Source of the DNA: Hypoxylon rubiginosum
Lineage: Eukaryota; Ascomycota; Sordariomycetes; Xylariales; Hypoxylaceae
Direction: 5' to 3'
Assembly (NCBI GenBank): GCA_902806565.1
Contig: CADCXA010000007.1
Span: forward strand, 1-64,000
Length of the DNA stretch: 64,000 nucleotides
Made by a program: the position numbers and the translations under genes. Under the pieces are notes generated by a model. That model saw only the letters and a list, made by a program, of their open reading frames with translations. It was not told the origin of the DNA and did not search any database. The stretch's first letter is position 1, and each line of letters opens with the position of its first letter. This document shows positions 1-13,216 of this stretch, one piece after another.

Positions 1-1022
1 TTTTTTTATAAAATATAATATTATTTATAAACTTAAATAAAATATATAATAATAATAAATAAAAAATAATAATTAAAAACTTTAAAAACTTATATTAAAT
101 TTAAATTATTTTTTAAAATAACAGCTAGATATATAGTTATTAAATAACGTATATTTTTTATTTATTATTAAAAAAACCAGTTATTTTATTTTAATTATTA
201 AAAGATAAGAATTTTAATTAAACCTTAATTTTAAATATTTTTATAAAAATAACGTTTAAATATATTAAAATTAAAATAATTACTAGGAAACTTTTATTTA
301 TTAAACAGCTTATAATATTAATTAAATTAATATATAATTTTACACTTAAAATAAGCCTAGTAAAATCACGGTTTATAGTAATTAATATAATTAAAAACGT
401 TAAAAATAACTTTTTAAATAATAATTTATTTAATTTTTTAAATAACTTTTTAAACCTTAAGTTTATAAAAAAAGAAAAAAATAAAATTAAAAACAACTTA
501 AAAAAAAACATTATTATTATAATTATTTTTAATAAAACTATATAAAAAACTAAAATTTAACACTTTTTTAAAAATAAAATTAACCTTAAAAAATAATATA
601 AACATTTATTATAACTTAATTATAATTTAATTTTTTAAATAAATTTAATTTAAAAAATTAAATATAAATAAAAACTATTTATATTAATTAGTAAATAAAT
701 AACTAATATATAAAAAACTATAATAAATAAATTATAACTTGTTAATTTTTATAATTAAATAAATTAAAACTAATATACTACTTTAATTAATATAATTAAT
801 AAATTATTTAAAACTAAAAAACCATTTATAAAAAAAATATATTTTATATTAACTAAAAAATAAAAAAGGATTAGTAATTTTATAAAATTAAATAATAAAA
901 ATAAGCTTATAATATAACTTATAAAAAAGGTTTTAAAATAAACTAATTAATTTAATATAAAAAAAAAAAAAAAAAATTTTTTTTTTATAAATTTAAATTA
1001 AAATAAATTTTTATTTAAATTT

Positions 1023-2660
1023 AAAAAAAAGTTATAATAAAATATAATAATTAGTGTTTTATAAAAAGTTATATAATTATTTTATAATTAGATTCTTTTT
1101 ATTTTTTTATTTTAAAAAACTTATAAAGTTTTTTATATAATTAAATAACTATATATTATAAAAATATACATTTTTTTATAAAATATTTTAAATATATTAA
1201 TTAAGATGTTTTTTAAGTTATTTTTTAAGTTAAATATAATTTAAAATAAATAACAATATAATTATTATTTAAGTTAAAAATTATTAATATAAAAACATAG
1301 CTTTATTATAATATTAAAATATTATATATAATAAAAATAATATTTAAAAAAAAACTATTTTAATATAATAACTAAATAAACTATATAATAAATTTAAGTT
1401 ATATATAACTTAAAATATTATATAATATTTTAATATTTTAATATTTTAATTTTATTATAATATATATTATATTTAAATTTTATAATTTTTTACTATAAAA
1501 TTATTAATATTTATAAATGGTTTTTATAATAAAATAAGTTATTTTATATTTTTATATTTTTTTTTAATTAACCTTTTTCTTTTAAATAAATAAGATTTTT
1601 TAATATAAGTTTTTTAAATTTTTTTATAAACTTTAATAATTATTATAATATTTTAAAACTATAAAATTATTTTAATATAAATAAAATAATAATTAAAATA
1701 ATAAATATAATTTTTTATAAATATAAAAAATATTTTTTTTATAAAATTAAAATAATTAATTAGTTTTTAAATTCTTTTTTTTTAAAATAATATTATAATA
1801 ATTTAAATAAAATATTAACTTTTTTATTTAAATGTTTTAATTAATAATTAATAATAAATTAATATAAAATAAGTTATTAAATTTATTAAATTTATTTTTA
1901 GTTTAATATTTTAATAATAATAAAATAAAATAAATTTTAATAATTAAAATAAATTTTAATTTAATAATATACTTTTTTAAAATATTATTTTTATTTTTTA
2001 AAAAAGTTAATAATATTTAATAATTTTTTATTATAAATTTTATAATTTATTTTAACTAGGTTTAACTTTTAAAAATAAAATATTATAAAATGAAATTTTT
2101 TAATTTTATTTCTTTAAAATAAAATTAATTTTATTATAAATTTTAAGATATTTATTTTAATATAAATAATTAAATCTAAGTTAAAGTAAATAAAAATTAA
2201 AATAATTATAAATTAATTTTCTAATATTTTAAAAATAATTAATATTAATTTTATTTATTTTTAATTTTTTTTATTTTTTTATTAACATTTATTAAAAGTT
2301 TAATTATTATTAAAAAATTATAAATAAAATGTTAATAAAAATTTATAAAATTTATAAATTATTAATATTATAATAAAGCTTTGTTTTTATACTGGTAATT
2401 TTTAGTTTAAATAGTAGTTATATTGTTATTTATTTTAAATTGTATTTAATTTAAGAAATAACTTAAAAAACGTCCCGATTGGCGTATTTAAGATATTTTA
2501 TAAAAAAGTATATATTCTTATAATACGTGGTTATTTAATTATATAAAAAACTTTATAAGTTTTTTAAAAAAAAAAAATAAAAAGAATTTAGTTATAAGAT
2601 AATTATATAACTTTTTATAAAGTATTAATCGCCGTATTTTATTATAATATTTTTTAAAAC
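1023..2660. repeat. Long inverted repeat, arms of about 295 bp
   Basis: Positions 1023-1316 match the reverse complement of 2362-2660 over nearly their whole length, with about 1,045 bp between the arms. Nearly all differences are transitions. The right arm keeps more G/C, for example ACGTCCCGATTGGCGTA at about 2470-2486, where the left arm has A/T. This could be a terminal-inverted-repeat DNA transposon relic of about 1.64 kb, or two copies of one short repeat in opposite orientation. No transposase remnant was recognised in the spacer. Confidence 0.75.
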
Positions 2661-2690
2661 TAATTAAGTTTTTTTATTTTTAATAAGCGT

Positions 2691-2853
2691 TAAAAATATT
2701 TATTATATTAATAAAATATATTAAAAATTAAAATAAAATATATTTTAAAATTAGTTTATTTAAATAATTAAAGTTTATAAAATTTTAAATAATTAATTAT
2801 AATTTTAAATTTTTAATAAAATAAATTTTATATATATTTAAATCTTTATAATT
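2691..2853. repeat. Dispersed direct repeat, copy 1 (more mutated)
   Basis: This 163-bp segment aligns without gaps to 13,054-13,216, at a constant offset of 10,363. At almost every difference this copy has A or T where the other has G or C, and all differences seen are transitions. The pair is a member of a repeat family of unknown type. Confidence 0.75.
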
Positions 2854-5499
2854 AATAGTATTTTTATTTATTTAAGGTTTTATTTTAATTATATTATATT
2901 AATTTAATTTTAATTTTAATTAATTAATTTTATTTTTTTTATAAAATATATTATTATTACGTAAAAATCTTTTTATTTATAAAGTGAGTTTTTAAGATAA
3001 TTTTAAAATAAATAACTTATTATATTTATTTATTTTATTTTTTTTTATTTTAATTATAATTAATTTTAATTTTAATTAATAGAAACTTTTATTTTTTCGT
3101 TAAATTTATATTATTTAAATAAGAAAATATTTAATTGGTCGCTAAGCTTTTAATAATATTATAATATATTTTTATAATATAAAAGTTATTTAAATAAAAC
3201 ATTAATTAAGTTTTTTTTTATATTTAAATATTAGATTTATTAATAATATAGTTAAAAAAACCGTTAAAAAATATAAAAATTACTTAAAATTTAGTAAAAT
3301 CGTAACTAACATTTAACATTAAATATGTAATAAATATTTATAAATTTCAGGAAGTATTTTTAAAAGTTATTTAATATATTAACTTTATATTTTTTAATAT
3401 TATTAATTTTTTTTAATAGTTTTATTAATTATAATAGTTTTAATATTTTTAAAATTATTTTTATTAACAATATTTTATTTTTTTCGTTAAGTTTTTAAAA
3501 CTTTTTTATTAATTTTACGTTTTAATTTATATAAAAGTTTTAAGCTTTAATTAATTAATAGTTTATTTAAATATAAAAAGGAAATAATTTTATATATTTT
3601 ATATATTTTATTAAAACTATTATTAATTAAATTAATATTAGTATTTTTATATATAATTAATTAGTTATTAAGTTTTATTATTAAAATTAATTTTAATATA
3701 TTTTATTAAATATTATTAAGTTTATAAGTTAAAATTATTATTATATTTTTATTTAACTTTTTAAAGAAGATTTAAAACTTAATTATTAATATTTTTAACG
3801 TTTAAATTTTATTATAAATAAATATTAATAAACGTTTAATTATATTAATATAAAAAAAATATTAATTATTTTAAATAATATAAAATAAACTAAAAATAAT
3901 CTATTATTAATATATGTTTTTATTGTTAATTACTTTTTACGTTTTATTTAAATAAGTTTATTAAATATTTAATAAATTTATTTATATTAATATATTAATT
4001 TAAATTATTAAATTATTAATTTTAATTTTAATATAAATATACTTAGTATTAATTATATTATAAAAAGTAATTTATATAAATAAAAATAATAATTTATTAT
4101 TAATTAAAAATATATTAAATTAATTTTTTAATAAATATTTATTAATTAATAATATATTTATTAATATATTAAAAAAAAAGCTAGGTTTATTAACTTTTAA
4201 TAAAAATCTTATAAACTTAAAATTTATTAACTTTATTTTTAATATAAAAGTTTAACGTAAAATTAATTAATATATAATAATAATTAATATTATATATAAT
4301 AATATATAAATTAAATTATTTAATATTATAATAAAAAAAATTATTTAAAATTAATAAGTTTAATATATTATTATTTAATATAAATAAAATTTTAACGGTT
4401 AAAAACTTATAAATATTAATTATTTTTATTTAGATTATTTTAAATTATATATATAAAGTACCGGCCCGGGCGGTATATAATAACTTTTATTTATATAACC
4501 TTATAATTTTAATAGTAGCTTAAAATTTAATAGATTTTTTTTTTATTTTTTTTAAAAAAAGAAAAAGCCTTAAAGCCTTTCTTTTTTCTTTTAAACCCCT
4601 CATTTTTTTTTACCTTTTTATTTTCTTTTTAATTAGCTTTTATCTTCTTTTTATAAAATATATATAAACTAATATATAATTAAGGTTTTATTTTTTTATT
4701 TAAACGGCGGGTTTTTATAAAAAAAAAACATAATATAATAACCCTTATAAACTTAAATAAAAAAAATAAAATTATTTATTTTAATAAAAAAATAATTTAT
4801 TATTTTATTTAATTTTTTATTAAAATAATATAATAGGTTATTAATATTAATAATATTAAATAAAAATAAATTTAAAGTTAAATTTATAAATTATATTATA
4901 ATAAAGTTATAATTTAATAAATTATTTAATTTTCTTTTATTAAATATTAAATTATATTAAATAATTTAATTTATTATATAAAAAAGTTATTTATATAATT
5001 TAAAATATTAAAGTTTAAAGTTTTTTAAAAAATTAAAAATATTAAATATATAAAATAAAATTATTTTTAAAATAAAAATATATAAATTTAAATAATAAAA
5101 TTAATTTAATTTTATTATGTAATTAATTTAATAAAAGTTAGTATTTAAATTAATTTAATTTATTAAATTTTAAATAAATAATTTATTTTAATAATAATTA
5201 TATTAATAAATATAAATTTTAATAATTATTTAATTTATTTAAATTAATATTAAAAAATATAATAATTAAATTTTTTAATGTTTAAAAAGAAAAACCTGAT
5301 ATTAAAAATAAATATTAATAAGTAATTTATTAAAAACTTAGTGTTATTTAATAAAATAATTATTAATTAATTTAATATTTTTTTTAGTAATTTTAATAAA
5401 ATTATTTTAAATTAAAAAGTATTAAATAATAATATAAGTTTAGTTAATAATGTTTTTTAAGGAAATTTTTATAATAAAAATTATTAAAATAAAAAAAGA

Positions 5500-8120
5500 T
5501 ATATTAATAATCGCTTTATTAAAAATAAAAATAATAAAGTTAAAAATAAAAATAATAAATATAATAATATTAAAAGTAGATTAAATTATTTTTATAGTAA
5601 ATTAAATTATTTTAAAGGTAAATTAAATTATTTTTATAGTAATTTAAATTATTTTTATAGTAATTTAAATTATTTTTATTATAATTTTTATAAGCCTTAT
5701 ATTTATTATTATTAAAAAGGCTGTTAATTTTTAAAACACTGTTAATATTAATAAATTCACATCGGTAAAAAAAAAGATAATTATATTATTAATAAAATAA
5801 TATATAAATAAAATAATTTTAATTAAAAAAAAAAAGAATATATTTAAAATAAATGATTATATTATAATAAATAATTTTAAAAAGATAAATAAAAATTCTA
5901 ATAATAATTTTAATTACTTAATATTTTAATAAATAAATAATATAAATATTAAAAAAAAAATATATTTTAAATATAAAGAAATATTTAAATTTTATAATAA
6001 ATATTTTAAATATATTTTTATTAATTTTTATATGTTATTTAAATTAAAAGAATATAAATTATATAAGTTTTAATTTAGTAATTTATTTAAGTTTAAATAA
6101 TTAAAATTAATATATAAAAAGCTTATTATAAAAAATATATTTAATATTTTTTTTATAAATTTAATATAGTTTAATAATAAACTTTTATAAAATGAAGTTT
6201 TAATTGTTAATAATATTAAAATAATTAATATAATGTTAATATTAAAAACTTATAATAATATATTAATATAATATTTTTTTTAAAAATTAATATATTAAAT
6301 AATAATAAAAAGTTAATATTATATATTAATAATAAAACATTTTATTATATAATAAATTAAGTTTAATTTAATAAATTTATTAGAAAATATAATATATTTA
6401 AATTAAAAAAATTAATTATTATAAATAAAATAATTGGTAAAATATTTATAATAAAAAAAGTAAAATTTATAGTTAATTTTATTATTAATTACTATATTAA
6501 AATATAATAATTAATATGGATTAAAATAAAAATATAAATTTATAATAAACGTTTAATATTAAATTTATTATTTAATAATAAGTTTTATAATAAATATAAT
6601 ATTATATTTAATTATTTATATAAATATATAATTTTAAAATCTTATTTTATTAAAAATGTAATAATAAAAAATAAATTATAGTTATATAATATATTATTAT
6701 TTTATTAAAAACCGTTAAATTAATCTTAATTTATTATATTAAATTAAATAAAAACTATAATTATATATTTACTTTAATATTACTAGAAATAATATATAAT
6801 ATTTATATTATAAATTCCATTAAAATAATAATTTATATTAATTATATTAACTAATTAATATTAATTAGTTAAAAATAAAAATTAAATTATATAAATAAAA
6901 TTTTAAATAAAAGTTATATTAAAATAATATAAAAAGAAATTAATATAATTTAAATAGTAATTAAAAATGTTAATTTTATTAATAAAGCCGATTTTTTTTT
7001 TATAGAATTTAATATATTAATAAATTTAAAAAAGGTATTTAAATTTGATTTAATAATTATAAAAGATATATAAAAAAGTTTTAAAATTAAAAAAAAAATT
7101 TATATAAAATTTATAATGTTATTTTTAAATATAATTAAGTTTAAAAATATATTAATAATTATATTTAAATAAAGTATTTATTATATTAATAATAATCTTT
7201 TATTTATTAAAAAACTAAATATATTAATTAATAAATATAATATTTAAAATAATAAAAGTATAATAAAAATACTAGAAAATAAAAAAATAACAATAAATTT
7301 TATTAAAAATTAATAAAATAAATATAAGTTAAAAGAAGTTTATTTTTTAAATGTTAAAAATTAAAAATCTTTTAATAAAACTTTTAATAAACTATATAAA
7401 AAGGGTAAAATAAAATAAATAAAAAAACCAATTTTATTTACTTATCTTTATTTTATTATATAAAAAATAATTAATAACTATAAAAGAAATCACGTGGTAA
7501 TTAACCTTAAAATATTTAATAAAAATATATTATTTAACGTTTATTTCTTATTATAATAAAAGGAAATTATACGACGTATAAAAAGTAAAAGAATTTTTAG
7601 TATTATTAATAACTTAATATTTTTTTATTAATTTTTAATAATTATATATTATTAATATAAAATGGTGGTAATTTCTTTAAAAAAATTAAAAGTATTTAAT
7701 ATTTATTTTATAGGTTTTTAAAATTTATTAATATTTATTTAATATTTTATAAATTAATAGTTTTTATTATTTAAAAAGTTTATTAAAGTTTATATAAATA
7801 ATATTATTATTTTTAGTAACTTTAAAAAAAAGTATTTATATTATTTTAAAAAGGTTTTTTAAATATATTTTAAAATTAAATTAATATTATTATTTAAAAA
7901 ATCTTTTCTTAGTTATTTTTCTATTAAATTACTTAGATTTATAATAAATAAATTTGGAATTATAATAACTATAAACTATATTAAAATATTAAAAAAAATT
8001 AAAATGTTAATAACTTTTATTATATTTAAAACCTATTTTAAATTATTAGTTTTTTTATATAAATATATCTTTTAATATATTTAAAAAACTAAATTATTAT
8101 AAATTTAAAAAATAATATTA
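5500..8120 (+). mobile_element. Ty3/gypsy retrotransposon relic (RIP-inactivated)
   Basis: In one frame across about 7,771-8,090 the translation follows a fungal Ty3/gypsy polymerase. KVYINNIIIFSN at 7,785-7,820 corresponds to the family's Y-x-D-D active site with both Asp changed to Asn, a G-to-A change. It is followed by remnants of the KK-x-FLGY...G and LKTYLGL...YI segments (for example FKTYFKLLVFLYKYI). In-frame TAA codons interrupt it. Upstream, a 21-bp tandem repeat and a possible decayed zinc-knuckle segment near 5,680-5,730 would suit a Gag C-terminus. LTRs, integrase and true ends were not resolved, so the limits given cover only the supported part. The element is non-functional. 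Confidence 0.7.
5581..5684 (+). repeat. 21-bp tandem repeat, five copies
   Basis: Five near-identical units of the type TTAAATTATTTTTATAGTAA follow one another. The 21-bp period would encode a seven-residue repeat. It lies upstream of the gypsy polymerase relic and may be the degenerate low-complexity end of its Gag. Confidence 0.7.
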
Positions 8121-11100
8121 TTAGTTAAAAAATATAAGGATAAAATATTACCGTTTATATTTTTTATTAAAAAAAGGTATATAATTAAAACATTTTTTTA
8201 ATTAATTAAATTTAAGTTAAAATTATTTAAGATTTTATAATCTTAGTTTATTAAATTTAATTATTTAATATATTAAAACTTTAATAAAATAATATTTATT
8301 AAAATAAATACCTTAAAAAAAAAAAGTTTTAATATAATAATCTTTTATTATAATAATAATTAAGATTAAAAGAATATAACATTAAATAAAGTTTAATTAA
8401 TAATATATTTATTTAAAGTTTTAATTAAAATTAAAATAAAATATAATATTATAAAACTTAAAATTATTTATTTAATTTAATTTTATTATTAATATAAAAT
8501 CTAATTTTAGTTTTATATTAAACTAGTTATAATATTAATTAATTATATTATTATAAAAAATATTATAAATTATATTAACCTTAAAATAATAAATATTAAT
8601 AAAATAAATAACTAATTAATAATTATTTTAATATTTTTCTTTTAATATTAATTAAATATATATTATATATTAGGTTATTTAAATCTTATTTTAAATATAT
8701 TATTATATCTACCAATTAAAAATATTTTAATAAATTAAAAAAAAAAATTAATATTATAAAATTAAAACTTAATAATATAATTAATAATTTTAATTACTAT
8801 ATCACTAAGGTTAAAATTAACAAAAATTTTAAAGTAAAAGTTATTATTAAATATAATTATAATAAAAAATTATAACAATTATATTAAATTTTTTTTAATA
8901 TTAAAAAAAATAAAAAAAATATTATTAAATAATATAAACATATTCTACTAAATAATTTAATATATTATATTAATTATATAAGATATTAACATTTATATTT
9001 TCTTTTAATATATATAAAAAAACTATTTAAAATAATATATAATTATAAGTATTATTTTAATTTTAAACGTATAATCTAAGATTTAAAAAATATATTAATT
9101 TAAAATATATTATAAAAAATTAAGGAATATATTTAATTTTATTTTAAATACCAGGAAAGTAAAATGGATAAATTTAAATTTTTAGGAGAATTTAAGTTAA
9201 TTAAATTACTAACCATTTTTTTTTATATAATAGTTTAAGATTTTATAATTAAATTATTATTAGTTTTATTAAAAGAAAGTTTTTAAATGGCATTAAAATA
9301 TATAATATTTAATATATTAATAATTATTATTTATAAATTTAATAAAAAAATCTTATTAATTTTTAAAAATATTATATATATAATAAAAAAATAAGGAATA
9401 TTAATATTATAAATATTATAACTTTTAAATTAAAGGATATTAATTAAAATTATTTTAAATAAAAACCTTAAGTTTATATTTAAATTTTAATAAACTATAT
9501 TCGCTAGATTAAGATTTTTACTAGCGATATTAACTGTTTAATATTTTTAAACTAATAGTTAATTTAAATAAAAGAATTAAAATATAAAAATTATAATTTA
9601 TTATTATTATTTAATAATATTTATAATACTATAAATTAATATAATTTTAACTTTATAATATAATATAAATAATATCAAATTATTTATTTTTAATAAATCT
9701 TTAAATAAAGTGGTTTATAAATTTAAACTTTAAAATATAATCTTTATATTTAAAGTTTTTATTAATTTTATTAATTTAAATGTTTTAAAATAAGTTTATT
9801 AAAAAAAAGTTAAAATAGTAATTAATTTTATAGTTATAAACGTTAAAGTTAAATATAACGTTAAATATAATTTAATTTTTTTTAATAAAAAAGAAATGGT
9901 TTATTTATAATTATATAAAAAATATTATTTCTTTAAAAAACCATTAAAAAAATAGTTAATTTAATATATAGGTTTATTATTTATTATTTAAAGAATTAAT
10001 AAATTAATATATAAAGTTAATATTTTATTATATTAATGAATTTATAAAATTATTTTAATGGTATAATTTTATTAAGTTCTATAAAATAAAGATTTATATA
10101 AATATTATATTTTATAATTAAAAAGAATTATAATTAAAAGTGATAATAATAATTAGATTTTTTATAAAATAAAAACTTTATTTAATTAATATATAAATAA
10201 ATAAAAAAGTTAATTAACCTTAAAATATATAGTTAAATAAAAAGGTTATTTATAAGTTTATAATTAATAGTATTTAAAATAAATTTTAATATAAAATATA
10301 GTAAAATTTATTAATATTTATAATAAAACCAATTTATTAAATGTTAATAATTTAAAAATTAAAAGTTTAAAAGAAAATATTAATGCTTTAAAAATTTAAC
10401 TAATTATAAAAAAAATTAAATCTATATAAAATAATAATTAACTTAAATAAAATAACGTTAAAATTACCTTAAAATAATTTTAACTAGCTATTAAACTAAA
10501 AAACGTTTTTAAAGTTATTAAAATTATAAATATTATATTTAAAATTAATATCTAGGTGTTAATTTTATAAAAACTAAATTAATTAATTAAAATATTTATA
10601 GGATTTTAATAGAAATATATATTTTAATAGTTTTTTTATTTAAAAATAATATATATAAATAATATATATATTATTTAAAAAAATATATATATTATTTAAA
10701 AAAATATATATATATTTAAATTTACCGGTGATATATATTAAAAAAAATATATATATATTTAATTTTACTAACGTATAAATATAAATAATTAGTAAAATTA
10801 TTTTTTTTTTCCTTTTTTTTTTATAAAGTTTTTTTTTTTTAGTTAGCTTTTATATATTTAATTTTTTTTTCTAAATTATTTTATTTATAGTTAAATATAT
10901 TTATATGTATTTTTTTAATTAAAATATTATTTAAATATTTTATTTAATAAGTTATTTAATTAAAATATTATTAAAAATAATTTATATAATAAGTTTATTT
11001 ATTATTATAATGTTTAAACGCTTAGTTTTAAAGATAATAATATTTTAATGTTTTTATAAAATAATTAAAAAAAATTAAAAAAAAAGTAAAAATTAATAAA

Positions 11101-13053
11101 AATAATAAAATATTAAACTTAATTATAAAAAGTTTATTTATATTTATTAATAAATTAATAAATTATTTATTATATAAAATAGTATAATTTTTAAATATAT
11201 TTATTAATGTTTTTTTAAATATAATTAATTTTACGTTTTATTAATTTATATTTAATATTAATATTATATTTATAATTAAAAACTTAAACGTTATTTTAAG
11301 CAACTTTTTTAAATAATTTATTAGATTTAATTTTAACTATAATATTTTTATTATTTTTATTATTAAAAAAATTATTAATATTAATAAAAAGTTTATTAAT
11401 AATAATATTATAATAAAAACTAAGTTTAACGTTTAAAATAAAAATAAAATAATTAAAAAAATTAAATTTAAAGTTTTTAATAATAATATTATATTTAATA
11501 TAAATAATAATAATAATAATATTAATAATATAAACTTAAAATAAATTAATTTTTTAAAGAAATTCCTAGGTTATAATTAAAAAAAATAATAGATAATATT
11601 TACATTTAATTAAAATATTATAATTATTATTAATAATAATTTAAATTATATTAATAAGTAATTAAAAGTAGCTTGGAATTTTAAAAAAATAAATGTTAAA
11701 ATTAAAATAAATTTTTAAAAATATAGTTTTATTAAAACCAATTAAAGTTTTTTTTATTTTAATATTAAAAAAGAACTTAATATAATTATAAGTTTAAAAT
11801 ATTAATAAAAAATATATAAAATATTTTTAATAAAGCTATGGATTTAATAATAAAACATATAAAAAAAGTTAGTTAAATTAAATTAATAATAATAATTAAA
11901 TGTATTTTTATTAATAAAACGTTTTATTAATTTTTTAAAAAACTATATTTATTTTAAAAACTAATTTAAATAAAATGTTAATAAGCTTATAAAAAATAAT
12001 TATTAATAATTAAAAATTTTTAATGTTAATTAATTAAAAGTTATTTAAATTAATAAAAATATTTATAAAAATATTAATATAATATTTTAAGGAATTAAAT
12101 AATTATTTTTTTAGGTTAAATTAATTTAAATAATATAACTAAAAATATATATTAAAATATTTAAATTTTAATAACTTTTAATAAATTATACTTAATTTTT
12201 AATTAAATAATAAAAAAATCAACTATTAAATCTTTTATTATAAAATCATATAAATAATAAAATAATTAATTAAAATAATAATTTTTAACTAATTAATTAA
12301 AATATTAATAAAATAAAAATAAAAAAAGTTAATATTAATTAATAAATTTTTAAATAATAATAATTAATTATAAATAACTAACTATTTAAATTAAAATTAT
12401 TAAAAACTTAACTTATTAAAAAAAGAAATATTAATATTAATAATTAAGTTTTTTAATAATAATAAGAATTTTAATTTATTAAAAAAAAATATATTAATAT
12501 TAATAATTAAGATTTTTAAGTTATTATAATAATTAATATTTAAGTTTTTTATTTTAATTAAGTTTTTTAGTAATAATAAATTATTAAATTATAAGATATT
12601 AATTTAATTATTATTTTTTTAAATAAAATTATTAAAAAATTAAAAAATAAAATTTTATAAGTAACTAAAAAAAATAAAAACAGTATAAAAGATATATTAA
12701 AAGCTATAAAACTAAGATATAATAATATTAATAATATTATTAAAATAATAAAAAAAGTTTAAAAAAAAATTAAAATAATAAAAATATAAGTTAAAAAAAT
12801 AATTAAATAATAAACTAATAATATTTATATATTAAAAAATATTAATAAATATATATAAATTTTATTAACTACTATTAATTAAATATAAATAAAAACTAAA
12901 GTTACCGTTAAAAATCTAGCTTATTTTAAAAAAAAATTTAATATATTAATAATATTTATTATTAATAACATTGTTTAATAACATTAAAAAAAAATAATAA
13001 TAAATAATAAAAACATTATTTTCTTTTTTTATTAAAAAGAAGATAATAAATAT

Positions 13054-13216
13054 TAAAAGTATTTATTATATTAATAAAATATATTAAAAATTAAAGTGAA
13101 GTATATTTTAAGGCTAGTTTATTTAAATAATTAAAACCTATAAAACCTTAAGTAATTAATTATAGTTTTAAATTTTTAATAAAATAAGCTTTATATATAT
13201 TTAAATTTTTATAATT
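13054..13216. repeat. Dispersed direct repeat, copy 2 (less mutated)
   Basis: This is the partner of 2,691-2,853, same orientation, gap-free over 163 bp. It keeps G/C at sites that are A/T in the other copy (for example GTGAAG against ATAAAA), so it is closer to the ancestral sequence. Confidence 0.75.

Noticed and set aside
218..511. 97-codon minus-strand open frame in the AT block
   Set aside because: Composition is Phe/Leu/Ile/Lys/Asn only, as any A/T run gives; no domain, and it lies in RIP-destroyed DNA.
4459..11000. Pair of C/T-rich segments near 4.6 kb and 10.8 kb as LTRs of the gypsy relic
   Set aside because: Only a short AGTTAGCTTTTAT-like word is shared; the rest cannot be aligned convincingly in such A/T-biased DNA.
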